From: Flavobacteriaceae bacterium | GTDB lineage: Bacteria; Bacteroidota; Bacteroidia; Flavobacteriales; Flavobacteriaceae | DNA: 64,000 bases | Assembly: GCA_021648755.1 (NCBI GenBank) | Contig: JAKISG010000006.1 | Coordinates: forward strand, 1 to 64,000 | Reading direction: 5' to 3' | Shown: piece by piece, positions 50,071 to 59,542 of the stretch | Position numbering within the stretch: position 1 is the first letter of the stretch | How the letters are laid out: every line of letters starts with the position of its first letter | Position numbers and translations under genes: made by a program | The notes under the pieces: generated by a model | Seen by the model: the letters and a program-made list of their open reading frames with translations, nothing else | What the model was told of the DNA's origin: nothing | The model's database searches: none

Positions 50071-51030
50071 TTACTTTTTTCTATTATATATAGGTAAAAA
50101 TAAAAAGGAAAGACCGCCAAAAAGTAATACCATTATAGTTTGTGATGACCACATTAAAAGCCCAAATGAAGTACCAGATTCTTTATTAATACCGTAAAGA
50201 AGTAATGCTTTAAATACAAATACAGGATATGCACCAAAACCACCATTTGTAATAGACATGGCAATTGCACCAGCAATGAAACCAACTAGTATGGCTTCAA
50301 AAGAGAGTTTAGAAGTTTCGGGTATAGTAAAGGTTACAGCCCAAAACATAAGGATATACATTAGCCAAATAAAAACGGTATGAAATACAAATGCTCCTTT
50401 TTTTTTCATTTTAAAGATACTTGTAACACCCTCTATTAATCCATTAAAAAAAATTTTAATTTTTAAGACAATTTTATGAGTTGATTTTTTTAATAACTTA
50501 AAGCCAATAAAAAACAGAAGTACTATTATTAAGAGTATAATTATTTTAGTTGTTGGGTTTGTATTAGAAAAATATTCTAAGATCAAATTTGCTTGTAAAA
50601 AAAACACAATTCCTAAAATAATTAAAAGCATAATTATATCTGCAATTCTTTCAGCAACAATAGTTCCAAGACCTTTTTCAAAAGGAATATTTTCATATTT
50701 AGCCATAGTAGCAGCTCTGCCAATTTCACCAGACCTAGGTATTGCTAAGTTTAATAAATAGGCAATTAATACTGCCATAATACTATTACCAAGGCGAGGT
50801 TTAAAACCTAGAGGCTCTAGCATAAAATGCCAACGGTAAGCTCTAGAGATATGACTTAAAATCCCAAAAAATAAAGAAAGAAAAATCCAATAATAATTTG
50901 CGTGTTTTAAGTCGTAAATTATTTTATTTAATTCTTTAGGAGTAAACTTATTGAGATAATACCAAATTAAAAATGCTCCAAATAAAATTGGAAGTAGAAT
51001 AAATAATGATTTTTTAAATTTTTTATTCAA
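50071..51030 (-). CDS. flippase-like membrane protein (lysylphosphatidylglycerol synthase TM family)
   Basis: The 319-residue protein has about eight membrane helices and belongs to the UPF0104/LPG_synthase_TM family. It has the motifs NYYWIFLSLFFGILSHISRA, RWHFMLEPLG, AIPRSGEIGRAATMAKYENI with the conserved Arg/Gly/Glu, GTIVAERIADIIMLL, and SITNGGFGAYPVFVFKALLL near the end. Members move or modify lipids across the membrane. The exact substrate here is unknown. It starts 2 nt behind panD and is the last gene of panC-panD-flippase, an order I know from other Flavobacteria. Confidence 0.87.
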   Translation of the reverse strand: MNKKFKKSLFILLPILFGAFLIWYYLNKFTPKELNKIIYDLKHANYYWIFLSLFFGILSHISRAYRWHFMLEPLGFKPRLGNSIMAVLIAYLLNLAIPRSGEIGRAATMAKYENIPFEKGLGTIVAERIADIIMLLIILGIVFFLQANLILEYFSNTNPTTKIIILLIIVLLFFIGFKLLKKSTHKIVLKIKIFFNGLIEGVTSIFKMKKKGAFVFHTVFIWLMYILMFWAVTFTIPETSKLSFEAILVGFIAGAIAMSITNGGFGAYPVFVFKALLLYGINKESGTSFGLLMWSSQTIMVLLFGGLSFLFLPIYNRKK

Positions 51031-51032
51031 TT

Positions 51033-51380
51033 TTAAGTAAGCAAGTTTTTATCATTTGGAAAAACTAATGAGGGTTTATAAACCTTCGCTTTTTTAACAG
51101 ACATATTAGCAAATGTTATTAAAATAAGTGTATCACCAACTGCAACTCTCCTAGCTGAAGCACCGTTTAAAATAATTTCGCCACTTTTGCGAGTTCCAGG
51201 TATCACATAAGTTTCTAAACGTTGCCCATTATTATTATTTACGACTAATATTTTTTCGCCTTCAATAATATTTGCAGCATCCATTAAATCTTTATCAATA
51301 GTAATACTGCCAATATAATTTAAATTAGCTCCAGTTACTTTAACACAATGAATTTTTGACTTTAAGACTGTTATTTTCAT
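51033..51380 (-). CDS. panD: aspartate 1-decarboxylase
   Basis: PanD converts aspartate to beta-alanine for pantothenate and coenzyme A. The 115-residue proenzyme has the self-cleavage site in NYIGSITIDKDLM (Gly-Ser, Ser at residue 25, which becomes the pyruvoyl group). It also has the active-site Lys in VLKSKIHCVKVT, the arginine segment in RLETYVIPG and NGASARRVAVGDTLILI. It lies 3 nt after panC, which uses the beta-alanine it makes. Confidence 0.96.
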   Translation of the reverse strand: MKITVLKSKIHCVKVTGANLNYIGSITIDKDLMDAANIIEGEKILVVNNNNGQRLETYVIPGTRKSGEIILNGASARRVAVGDTLILITFANMSVKKAKVYKPSLVFPNDKNLLT

Positions 51381-51383
51381 ATT

Positions 51384-52217
51384 TTATAAACTAATATTAT
51401 CAATTAATCTTACATCTCCTGCAAAAACAGCAATAAAAGCTCTTAACTTTATATCTTTTACGCTACTTTTCTTTAAAGATGTTTCAGTTGCAATGATAAA
51501 ATATTCTAATTTTAAATTCGTCTGTTTTTCAAATTTTTTATAAACCCATTTTATTACCTCGTCTGCGTTTTTTTTTATAAATTTTTTCTTCGCTTTTTTA
51601 AGTATCTTATAAATAAAAGGCGCTGCTTTTCTATGGGTCTTTGTTAACCTAATATTGCGAGAACTCATTGCTAAACCGTCTTTTTCCCTAAATATTTTAC
51701 AACCAATAATTTTAATAGGTAGTTTTTCTAGCGCTACTAATTTTTTAATTATTTGTAATTGTTGAAAATCTTTTTCGCCAAAATAAGCAACATTAGGTTT
51801 AACAATTTCAAAAAGTCGTTTAACAATGGTTGCAACTCCATTAAAATGATCCTTTCTAAATGTACCTTCCATTTCATTTTCTAGACCACCAAAATCAAAA
51901 TACTGTGCATTTATTTTAGTAGTATAAATTTCTTTTATACTTGGCGTAAAAACAAAATCACATTTTATTTTTTTTAATAATTTTAAATCTGCTTCTAAAG
52001 TTTTAGGGTATTTTATTAAATCTACTTCATTATTAAATTGAGTCGGATTGACAAAAATACTAACAACAACGAAGTCATTCTCTTTTTTTGCTTTTTTAAT
52101 TAGAGATAAGTGACCTTTATGAAGCGCACCCATAGTTGGCACAAAAGCAATGGATTGGTCGTTTTTAAAACTCGTTATTTTACCTTGCAATAGTTCAATA
52201 GTAGTAAAAACTTTCAT
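51384..52217 (-). CDS. panC: pantoate-beta-alanine ligase
   Basis: PanC joins pantoate and beta-alanine with ATP to give pantothenate. The 277-residue protein has the nucleotidyl-transferase motifs FVPTMGALHKGHLSLI with the HxGH-type HKGH, VSIFVNPTQFN, NVAYFGEKDFQQL and AMSSRNIRLT, equivalent to the KMSKS loop. The pair panC-panD completes the beta-alanine branch. The pantoate branch genes panB and panE are not in the window. Confidence 0.96.
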   Translation of the reverse strand: MKVFTTIELLQGKITSFKNDQSIAFVPTMGALHKGHLSLIKKAKKENDFVVVSIFVNPTQFNNEVDLIKYPKTLEADLKLLKKIKCDFVFTPSIKEIYTTKINAQYFDFGGLENEMEGTFRKDHFNGVATIVKRLFEIVKPNVAYFGEKDFQQLQIIKKLVALEKLPIKIIGCKIFREKDGLAMSSRNIRLTKTHRKAAPFIYKILKKAKKKFIKKNADEVIKWVYKKFEKQTNLKLEYFIIATETSLKKSSVKDIKLRAFIAVFAGDVRLIDNISL

Positions 52218-52288
52218 TATTAAATGTTAATTACTAGTTAAAAGAGTGTAAACTTAATCTTTTCCTGCGAATTTTATACAAATTTTCG

Positions 52289-52296
52289 TATTTTTG
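52289..52296 (+). promoter_or_regulatory. putative promoter -7 box upstream of the glycogen synthase-like gene
   Basis: TATTTTTG in the panC / glycogen-synthase-like divergent gap, about 160 nt before the ATG at 52457. The distance makes the assignment uncertain. Confidence 0.3.
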
Positions 52297-52456
52297 CGAC
52301 CTGTAAACTTTTCAAAAAAAAAACAAAGATAAAAGAACACTATTTTAAATAAAGAGTTTACTAATATTATTCTAAATTTTATAAAAGAATTAGAATTTCC
52401 CTAAAATATTTAATACTCAAGTTAAACTATCATTTTTCTAGAGTTAAAAACAAAAT

Positions 52457-53275
52457 ATGAAAGATAAAAAAATTTTATATATTTCATCTGAAATGATGCC
52501 ATATCTGCCAGAGACTGAAACTTCTAAAATGGCTTTTGAAATGGCAAAGAAGATGAACCAAAGAGGAGCACAAATTAGAGTGTTTACACCTAGGTTTGGT
52601 TTAATTAATGAAAGGAGACATCAATTACATGAAGTTATTCGTTTATCTGGTATGAATTTGATTATTAATGATATAGATATGCCTCTAATAATTAAAGTAG
52701 CCTCTATACCTAAAGAAAGAATGCAAGTTTATTTTATTGATAATGATGAATACTTTAAACGAAAAGCGATATTTACTAATGAAGACAATGTACTGTTTGA
52801 AGATAATGATGAACGCGCAATATTTTTTGCAAAAGGCGTTATAGAAACAGTTAAGAAATTAAACTGGGCGCCAGATATTATTCATATAAGCGGTTGGATG
52901 ACTTCATTATTACCTTTATATTTAAAAGAGTATTATAAAAATGACACTTTATTTACAGATTGTAAAGTAGTTGTTTCTTTATATAATGAGCCTTTTGAAG
53001 GTAAATTAAGTAATACTATTATTGATAAAATTAAGTTCGATAATATTGAAGAAAGCAAAGTAACCACTATAAAAGAAGCCACTTTTAATAATTTATCAAA
53101 AATTGCAGTCGATAATTGCGATGCTGTTATTAGAGGTAGTTTTTCTTTACCATTAGAATTAAACACTTATTTAGAAAACTGTAACAAGCCCGTTTTAAAC
53201 TATAAACCTGAAGAAGAGTTTGTAGATGCTTATATGGCATTTTATTTAAATGAAGTTTTAGGGCTAGAAGAGTAA
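52457..53275 (+). CDS. glycogen synthase-like protein, N-terminal half only, catalytic loop lost
   Basis: The 272-residue protein matches the N-terminal Rossmann domain of GT5 glycogen/starch synthases (ILYISSEMMPYLPETETSK, RGAQIRVFTPRFGLINERRH, WAPDIIHISGWMTSLLPLYL, VVVSLYNEPFEG). The C-terminal domain of GT-B enzymes is absent, since full enzymes have about 470 residues. The ADP-glucose loop KTGGL is replaced by PETETS. It is therefore unlikely to be a glycogen synthase. It precedes the DUF4270 gene by 34 nt and glmS follows that. This order, with panC on the other strand, is familiar in Flavobacteria. Confidence 0.8.
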   Translation: MKDKKILYISSEMMPYLPETETSKMAFEMAKKMNQRGAQIRVFTPRFGLINERRHQLHEVIRLSGMNLIINDIDMPLIIKVASIPKERMQVYFIDNDEYFKRKAIFTNEDNVLFEDNDERAIFFAKGVIETVKKLNWAPDIIHISGWMTSLLPLYLKEYYKNDTLFTDCKVVVSLYNEPFEGKLSNTIIDKIKFDNIEESKVTTIKEATFNNLSKIAVDNCDAVIRGSFSLPLELNTYLENCNKPVLNYKPEEEFVDAYMAFYLNEVLGLEE

Positions 53276-53309
53276 AAATCAATAAAAATTTCGAAATTAA
53301 AATAATTAA

Positions 53310-54917
53310 ATGAAAAATTTTTTAAAATATTTGACAATAATTTTTGTAATAGTTAGTATAGTAGCCTGTGAAACAGATTTTGAAAACATAGGAGCTACTT
53401 TAGTTGACAATGATAATTTTAATACTAACAAAGCAACTTATGAAGTATTTGCATATACAAAAGATGTAGAAAAATCTAGAGTTGAAAACCTCGGAGTAAA
53501 TAGTTTAGGAATTTATAACCCTAAAGATCAAAATAAAAATAGTAAATATGGTATTTTTAGAGCTAATGTTGCAACACAATTAAGTGTGCCAGCAAGTGTA
53601 GATTTTGGATTAAACCCAACTATTGACGCCGTAGTATTAGACATTCCTTATAGCGCTACTAATGATGGAACAGGTGAAAATAACAAACCAAAATTTATAT
53701 TGAATAATATTTATGGAAATCAAGAAATTGAATTTCTATTAAGAGTATCTAGACTAAATACTTTTTTAAATACATTAGATCCAGAAGACCCAACAAAACC
53801 AAAAAAATATTACTCTAATAGAACGTACAATAAATTAGAAGAGTTATTTGCAGGTAATTTTAAACCCAATAAAAATGATACTGTATTATATGTGTTAAGA
53901 GCAGGTTTTGAACCTACAATTGAAAGTTTAGATTTTAATTACGACACCATTAAAAAATCGGATAATGCTCCCTCAATAAAACTGCCATTAGATCATGATT
54001 TTTTTAGAACTAATTTTGTAGAAAACACAGACACAAGTATTTTTGAAAGTCAAGAGTTATTTACTCAATTTTTTAACGGTTTATTACTTGAGTCTGAAGG
54101 AGATGACGGATCAGTAATGTTATTAAGTTTTGTTGCTGCAACTTTAAATATTTATTATACTAATGATGTATTAACTGATGAAACAGTAGGAGAAAATGCT
54201 GTAGATTTAAATGGTGATGGTGATACAACCGACGAAGATGTTCCAGTAAAAACAAAGCAAACTATGACTTTCGGGTTTAACGGAGTAAGAACTAATGCTT
54301 TTGAGAGAGATTATTCAGGTTCAGTTATAGAATCTGCGTTAGACAATATAGACGAAAACAAAAAATTATACGTACAAGGAGCGCAAGGCTCTTTGATTTC
54401 TTTAGATGCTTTTAACACTGTTGATTTAGCAACAATTAGAGCAGAAAATTGGTTGATAAACGAAGCAAATTTAGTTTTCAATATAGATCAAGACGCTAGC
54501 GGAAAAACAGTTCCTACACGATTATTTTTATATAAATTAGATGAAGAAAATAATGAAAACACACAAATTTTAGATATCTTAACCGAAGGCGAAGCAATTT
54601 ATGATGGTAATTTACAAAATGACGGAGATGATGGAGATGATACAACAATAGAACAACCTTTAAAATATCGATTTAGAATTACAGATTATTTAGCTGAAAT
54701 TTTAAAAAACGAAGACGAAACACCCGTAAAATTTGGAATAAAAGCATTTCATATAACCGATTTACCAAACTTAGAAAACCCCGCAGATATTATTGTGAAA
54801 AATTTTAGTTGGAATCCAAGAGGTGTTATTCTTTACGGAAATGATTACTTAGAAACCGATGCCGACTATGACAAGAGATTAAAATTGGAAATTTTTTATA
54901 CAAAATTAAACGAATAA
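53310..54917 (+). CDS. DUF4270 family lipoprotein
   Basis: The 535-residue protein begins with a lipoprotein signal (LTIIFVIVSIVACETDFENI, Cys about residue 20). It continues as a beta-rich, acidic, Asn/Asp-rich exported protein with the DUF4270 opening (IGATLVDNDNFN, VENLGVNSLGIYNP). A C-terminal region has KFGIKAFHITDLPN and FSWNPRGVILYG. DG-rich stretches (GDGDTTDEDV near 300, NDGDDGDDTT near 440) may bind calcium. The function is unknown. It ends 11 nt before glmS and seems to be part of one operon with it. Confidence 0.85.
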   Translation: MKNFLKYLTIIFVIVSIVACETDFENIGATLVDNDNFNTNKATYEVFAYTKDVEKSRVENLGVNSLGIYNPKDQNKNSKYGIFRANVATQLSVPASVDFGLNPTIDAVVLDIPYSATNDGTGENNKPKFILNNIYGNQEIEFLLRVSRLNTFLNTLDPEDPTKPKKYYSNRTYNKLEELFAGNFKPNKNDTVLYVLRAGFEPTIESLDFNYDTIKKSDNAPSIKLPLDHDFFRTNFVENTDTSIFESQELFTQFFNGLLLESEGDDGSVMLLSFVAATLNIYYTNDVLTDETVGENAVDLNGDGDTTDEDVPVKTKQTMTFGFNGVRTNAFERDYSGSVIESALDNIDENKKLYVQGAQGSLISLDAFNTVDLATIRAENWLINEANLVFNIDQDASGKTVPTRLFLYKLDEENNENTQILDILTEGEAIYDGNLQNDGDDGDDTTIEQPLKYRFRITDYLAEILKNEDETPVKFGIKAFHITDLPNLENPADIIVKNFSWNPRGVILYGNDYLETDADYDKRLKLEIFYTKLNE

Positions 54918-54928
54918 AATGAATTTTT

Positions 54929-56782
54929 ATGTGCGGAATTACAGGTTATATAGGTTTTAGAGACGCTTACCCGATTATTATAAATGGTTTAAAACGTTTA
55001 GAGTATAGAGGTTATGATAGTGCGGGATTAATATTATATGATGGCGATACCATTAAAATGTCAAAGACAAAAGGTAAAGTCTCTGACTTAGAAAAACAGG
55101 TTGAAAAAGAAATATCTAAAGGCGGTAATATAGGTTTTGGACATACAAGATGGGCAACACATGGTGTTCCAAATGATGTAAACTCACACCCTCATTTTTC
55201 AGAATCCGAAAACTTAGCCATAGTTCATAATGGTATTATAGAAAACTACGATACTATTAAAAAAGAATTAATTAATAGAGGCTACACTTTTAAAAGCGAT
55301 ACAGATACCGAAGTTTTAATAAATTTAATTGAAGAAGTAAAAAAACAAGAAAATGTAAAACTAGGTAAAGCCGTACAAATTGCATTAAGTGAAGTAGTAG
55401 GTGCTTATGCCATTACCGTTTTTGACAAAACCAAACCAAATGAATTTGTTGTGGCAAGACTAGGAAGCCCAATTGCTATTGGAATAGGAACTAATAATAA
55501 AGAATTCTTTATAGCCTCTGACGCATCTCCTTTTATAGAATACACTAAAAATTGTGTCTATTTAGAAGATGGCGAAATGGCAATTATAAAAATAGGCAGA
55601 GCAATTAGAGTACGCAAAATACAAGACGATTCTTTAGTCGATTATTCCGTTTTACAATTAAAATTAAATTTAGAACAAATTGAAAAGGGCGGTTATGATC
55701 ATTTTATGCTAAAAGAAATTTATGAACAACCCAAAGCAATAACCGATACTTTTAGAGGTAGAATGTTAGTTAACAAAGGGCTGATTAGAATGGCTGGAGT
55801 TGATGATAATATACAAAAATTTTTAAATGCTAAAAGAATTATTATTGTTGCTTGCGGTACTTCATGGCATGCAGGGTTAGTAGCAGAATACCTTTTTGAA
55901 GATATTGCAAGAATACCTGTTGAGGTTGAATACGGCTCAGAGTTTAGATACCGAAACCCAATAATAAATGAAGATGATATTGTTATTGCTATTTCACAAT
56001 CAGGCGAAACAGCAGACACACTTGCAGCAATTAAAATGGCAAAATCAAAAGATGCTTTTGTTTTTGGTGTTTGTAATGTTGTTGGATCATCTATTGCACG
56101 AGAAGCTCATGCAGGTGCTTATACACATGCAGGACCAGAGATAGGCGTTGCTTCCACCAAAGCATTTACTACACAAATTACACTACTATCATTAATCGCC
56201 TTAAAATTAGGATTAGCAAATGGTAATATTTCAAAAACAAATTACCATACTTACTTACGAGAAATGGAATTAATTCCTAAGAAAGTAGAAAGTTTATTAG
56301 CCATAAATGATAAAGTGAAATATATCGCAAATATTTATAAAGATGCAACTAACTTTTTATATTTAGGTAGAGGTTTTAATTTTCCAGTAGCCTTAGAAGG
56401 TGCATTAAAATTAAAAGAAATTTCTTACATTCATGCAGAAGGATACCCTGCTGCCGAAATGAAACACGGTCCAATTGCATTAATTGATGAAAATATGCCC
56501 ATTGTAGTTATTGCAACTCGCAAGGGTCATTATGAAAAAGTAGTGAGTAATATTCAAGAAATTAAAGCAAGAAATGGTAAAATTATTGCCATTGTAACCC
56601 AAGGCGATACCACAGTAAAAGAAATTGCAGATCATGTCATTGAAGTACCAGAAACTATAGAAGCATTTACACCTTTATTGACTACAATACCATTGCAATT
56701 ATTATCCTATCATATTGCAGTAATGCTAGATAGAAATGTAGATCAACCAAGAAATTTAGCAAAAGCGGTTACTGTGGAGTAG
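54929..56782 (+). CDS. glmS: glutamine-fructose-6-phosphate aminotransferase (isomerizing)
   Basis: GlmS makes glucosamine 6-phosphate, the first step to UDP-GlcNAc for peptidoglycan and lipid A. The 617-residue protein has the N-terminal glutaminase with nucleophile Cys2 (MCGITGYIGFRDAYPI), RLEYRGYDSAG, HTRWATHG and VHNGIIENY. Two SIS domains follow (ACGTSWHAGLVAEYL, SQSGETADTLAAI, STKAFTTQI, LGRGFNFPVALEGALKLKEI) and the C-terminus is NLAKAVTVE. It lies at the end of the glycogen-synthase-like / DUF4270 / glmS group. Confidence 0.97.
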   Translation: MCGITGYIGFRDAYPIIINGLKRLEYRGYDSAGLILYDGDTIKMSKTKGKVSDLEKQVEKEISKGGNIGFGHTRWATHGVPNDVNSHPHFSESENLAIVHNGIIENYDTIKKELINRGYTFKSDTDTEVLINLIEEVKKQENVKLGKAVQIALSEVVGAYAITVFDKTKPNEFVVARLGSPIAIGIGTNNKEFFIASDASPFIEYTKNCVYLEDGEMAIIKIGRAIRVRKIQDDSLVDYSVLQLKLNLEQIEKGGYDHFMLKEIYEQPKAITDTFRGRMLVNKGLIRMAGVDDNIQKFLNAKRIIIVACGTSWHAGLVAEYLFEDIARIPVEVEYGSEFRYRNPIINEDDIVIAISQSGETADTLAAIKMAKSKDAFVFGVCNVVGSSIAREAHAGAYTHAGPEIGVASTKAFTTQITLLSLIALKLGLANGNISKTNYHTYLREMELIPKKVESLLAINDKVKYIANIYKDATNFLYLGRGFNFPVALEGALKLKEISYIHAEGYPAAEMKHGPIALIDENMPIVVIATRKGHYEKVVSNIQEIKARNGKIIAIVTQGDTTVKEIADHVIEVPETIEAFTPLLTTIPLQLLSYHIAVMLDRNVDQPRNLAKAVTVE

Positions 56783-56856
56783 TTTACTTAATTATTTTTA
56801 TTAAAACTATAATTGACTAAACAAGTACACGTTAAACGGTTAATTAAACAAAAATC

Positions 56857-56988
56857 ATGCAATTTAGAAGATTTAATTTACGAAAAAAACCAAACAACAA
56901 AAGAGGTTTTATTATGATTTTATTACTTTTTATTATTATTTATTTTTGGTTTAATACCGATAAATTATTACAATTATTTTTTAATTAA
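56857..56988 (+). CDS. 43-residue single-span membrane protein
   Basis: A short frame encodes MQFRRFNLRKKPNNKRGF followed by a hydrophobic helix (IMILLLFIIIYFWF) and NTDKLLQLFFN. The basic N-terminus should stay in the cytoplasm. Small proteins with an N-terminal RRFN(L)RKKP motif and one helix occur, as I recall, behind glmS in other Flavobacteria, which supports a real gene. The function is unknown. It starts 74 nt after glmS. The following 255 bp contain no complete gene, only an open minus-strand fragment (57056-57139). Confidence 0.55.
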   Translation: MQFRRFNLRKKPNNKRGFIMILLLFIIIYFWFNTDKLLQLFFN

Positions 56989-57055
56989 TTCAACAACTTC
57001 CTTCTAATTTATTTTCATTAGTAATTCCATCAGGATCTGTCATATTGAATAGCAA

Positions 57056-57139
57056 CTACGCCTTCATATTTTCTGGAAAAATAATGCTTTGGTTATATGG
57101 TCGCCAACCTGAAAAATGGACTGGATTGGGTTTATTATA
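57056..57139 (-). pseudogene. unidentified 28-codon coding remnant
   Basis: A minus-strand frame without a start codon reads NKPNPVHFSGWRPYNQSIIF and ends MKA-stop. The amino acid composition looks protein-like (Trp, Pro, aromatic residues) rather than AT-rich noise, so it may be the end of a lost gene. I do not recognise the family. Confidence 0.25.
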
Positions 57140-57150
57140 AAATCTTTACG

Positions 57151-57158
57151 TAACTTTG
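57151..57158 (+). promoter_or_regulatory. promoter -7 box of rnr
   Basis: TAACTTTG fits TAnnTTTG. A TTG lies at 57126-57128, 22 nt before the box, in the accepted spacing range. The leader to the ATG at 57244 is about 80 nt. Confidence 0.5.
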
Positions 57159-57243
57159 CAACAGTTACTTCACTATATTAAATTATTTTAAAAGCACTCC
57201 ATTTTAAAATAGGAACAACTAATTAAAAAAAAGCAACTCGAAA

Positions 57244-59463
57244 ATGAGTAAAAAGAAAATTTATAAAAAAAAGAATAATATTATTAAACAATTAACACGT
57301 AATATATTACAAGTATTAAATAAAGATAAAGAAATCCTTAATTACAAACAGATTTCATCTAAAATAGGAATAACAGATTCTAATGGTAAAAATCAAGTTT
57401 TAAGAAAACTAATAGAACTAGTTGGTCAACAAAAAATAAAAGAAATTGATCGAGGAAAATTTCAAACGATATCAACCGAAAAACATTATATAGGTAAAAT
57501 AGATATCAATGCAAAAGGTAATGGCTATGTGATTTGTGAAAGTTTAGAACATGATATATATATACCTAACCGAAATTTAAACCATGCATTACATAATGAT
57601 ATTGTTAAAATTTATACTTACCAACGTAAAGTAAACGGTAAACAAGAAGGAGATATTATTGAGGTTATAGAAAGAGCAAAAACCGATTTTGTAGGTGTTT
57701 TACAACGTAATAAAAATTTTGGATTTGTAATAGCAGACGACCATAAAATGTATGTCGATATATTTGTACCACTAAAAAAAATAAAAGATGCAAAAGATGG
57801 CGATAAAGTATTGGTTACTATAAAAGATTGGCCAGATAATTCTAAAAACCCATTTGGTGAAATTATTGAAGTTTTAGGTAAACCAGGAGATCATGACACA
57901 GAAATTCATTCCATTTTATTAGCGTACAATTTACCCTATAAATTTCCTAAAAAAGTAGAAGAAGACGCCTCAAGATTACCAATAGAAATTACGAAAGAAG
58001 AAATTGCAAAGCGAAGAGATTTCAGAAATACGCTCACCTTTACTATAGACCCTGCAACAGCAAAAGATTTTGACGATGCATTATCCTTTAAAATTTTACC
58101 TAACAAAAATTATGAAATAGGAATTCATATTGCAGATGTAAGCCATTATGTACAAGAAGAAACCATTTTAGAAGACGAAGCATACAATAGAGCAACCTCT
58201 GTTTATTTGGTAGACAGAGTTGTTCCTATGTTACCAGAAGTATTATCAAATAACGTTTGTTCACTAAGACCTAATGAAGAAAAATTAACATTTTCAGCAG
58301 TTTTTGAGCTCGATAAAAATGCCCATTTAAAAAACCAATGGTTTGGTAGAACAGTAATTTTCAGCAATGCTAGGTTTGCTTATGAAGAAGCACAAGTTAT
58401 CATAGAAAATAATTTAATACGCGATACTGCATCTCTTGACCTAACAATCCCTAAAACGATATCATTAACCAAAAAAGAATATAAAGTAACACCAGAAATA
58501 GGAGAAGCAATTCTAACCCTAGACAAACTAGCCAAAATTTTAAGAGCCAAAAGAATGAAAGAAGGCGCCTTAACATTTGATAGAGCAGAAGTTCGTTTTG
58601 ATTTAGATGAAAAATCAAACCCTATAGGTGTGTATTTTAAAACTCAAAAAGATGCCAATAAATTAATTGAAGAATTTATGTTATTAGCTAATAAAAAAGT
58701 AGCGCAATTTATAGGTAAAAAGAAAAATGGTCAGCCAACAAAGCAGACTTTTATTTATCGAATTCACGATGAACCAGATGTATCTAAATTAAATGATTTA
58801 CAACGTATTGTAAATAATTTTGGATATAAAATACAAACAGACACTAGAGAACATATCACACAATCGCTACATAAATTATTAATTGATGTTAAAGGCACAC
58901 CCGAACAAAATATGGTAGAAACCTTAACAATAAGATCTATGAGTAAGGCTATTTATACAACACAAAATATAGGTCATTACGGATTAGCATTCGATTATTA
59001 TTCACATTTCACCTCACCAATTAGACGCTATCCAGATGTAATGACACATCGTTTATTACAGTATTATTTAGATGGAGGAAAATCACCAAATGCAACATCT
59101 TACGAAGAAAAATGTGAACACTCTAGCGAAAGAGAATATATGGCAACAAAAGCAGAAAGAGACTCTATTAAATACATGCAAGTAAAATATATGCAAGACC
59201 ACCAAAACAAAATATTTAAAGGTGTAATTACTGGTGTTACTGAATGGGGAATTTACGTAGAAATTATAGAAAATAAATGTGAAGGTATGGTACGAGTAAA
59301 GGATATAAAAGACGATTATTATACCTTTGATGAAAAACAATATGCCATGGTCGGTCAAGCAACTAAAAATGTAATAACTTTAGGTGATGAGGTACAAGTA
59401 AAAGTAAAAAAAACAGACTTAGAGCGCAAACATTTAGATTTTTATTTAATTCAAGATTTATAA
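57244..59463 (+). CDS. rnr: ribonuclease R
   Basis: RNase R is a processive 3'-5' exoribonuclease that degrades structured RNA and takes part in rRNA quality control. The 739-residue protein has an N-terminal winged helix (about 10-75) and cold-shock OB folds (about 80-235). The RNB catalytic domain has FTIDPATAKDFDDALSFK with the metal-binding Asp residues, GIHIADVSHYV, VYLVDRVVPMLPEVLSNNVC and SPIRRYPDVMTHRLLQYYL. A C-terminal S1 domain follows (FKGVITGVTEWGIYVEIIEN). The very basic start (MSKKKIYKKKNN) fits RNA contact. Confidence 0.96.
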   Translation: MSKKKIYKKKNNIIKQLTRNILQVLNKDKEILNYKQISSKIGITDSNGKNQVLRKLIELVGQQKIKEIDRGKFQTISTEKHYIGKIDINAKGNGYVICESLEHDIYIPNRNLNHALHNDIVKIYTYQRKVNGKQEGDIIEVIERAKTDFVGVLQRNKNFGFVIADDHKMYVDIFVPLKKIKDAKDGDKVLVTIKDWPDNSKNPFGEIIEVLGKPGDHDTEIHSILLAYNLPYKFPKKVEEDASRLPIEITKEEIAKRRDFRNTLTFTIDPATAKDFDDALSFKILPNKNYEIGIHIADVSHYVQEETILEDEAYNRATSVYLVDRVVPMLPEVLSNNVCSLRPNEEKLTFSAVFELDKNAHLKNQWFGRTVIFSNARFAYEEAQVIIENNLIRDTASLDLTIPKTISLTKKEYKVTPEIGEAILTLDKLAKILRAKRMKEGALTFDRAEVRFDLDEKSNPIGVYFKTQKDANKLIEEFMLLANKKVAQFIGKKKNGQPTKQTFIYRIHDEPDVSKLNDLQRIVNNFGYKIQTDTREHITQSLHKLLIDVKGTPEQNMVETLTIRSMSKAIYTTQNIGHYGLAFDYYSHFTSPIRRYPDVMTHRLLQYYLDGGKSPNATSYEEKCEHSSEREYMATKAERDSIKYMQVKYMQDHQNKIFKGVITGVTEWGIYVEIIENKCEGMVRVKDIKDDYYTFDEKQYAMVGQATKNVITLGDEVQVKVKKTDLERKHLDFYLIQDL

Positions 59464-59542
59464 ATCATTTTGATTTTACCTCTGCGAGATAAATGCTAAG
59501 TTAACTCTTTTTTTAGTAATAAAAATTTAACATTTTAAGTTT

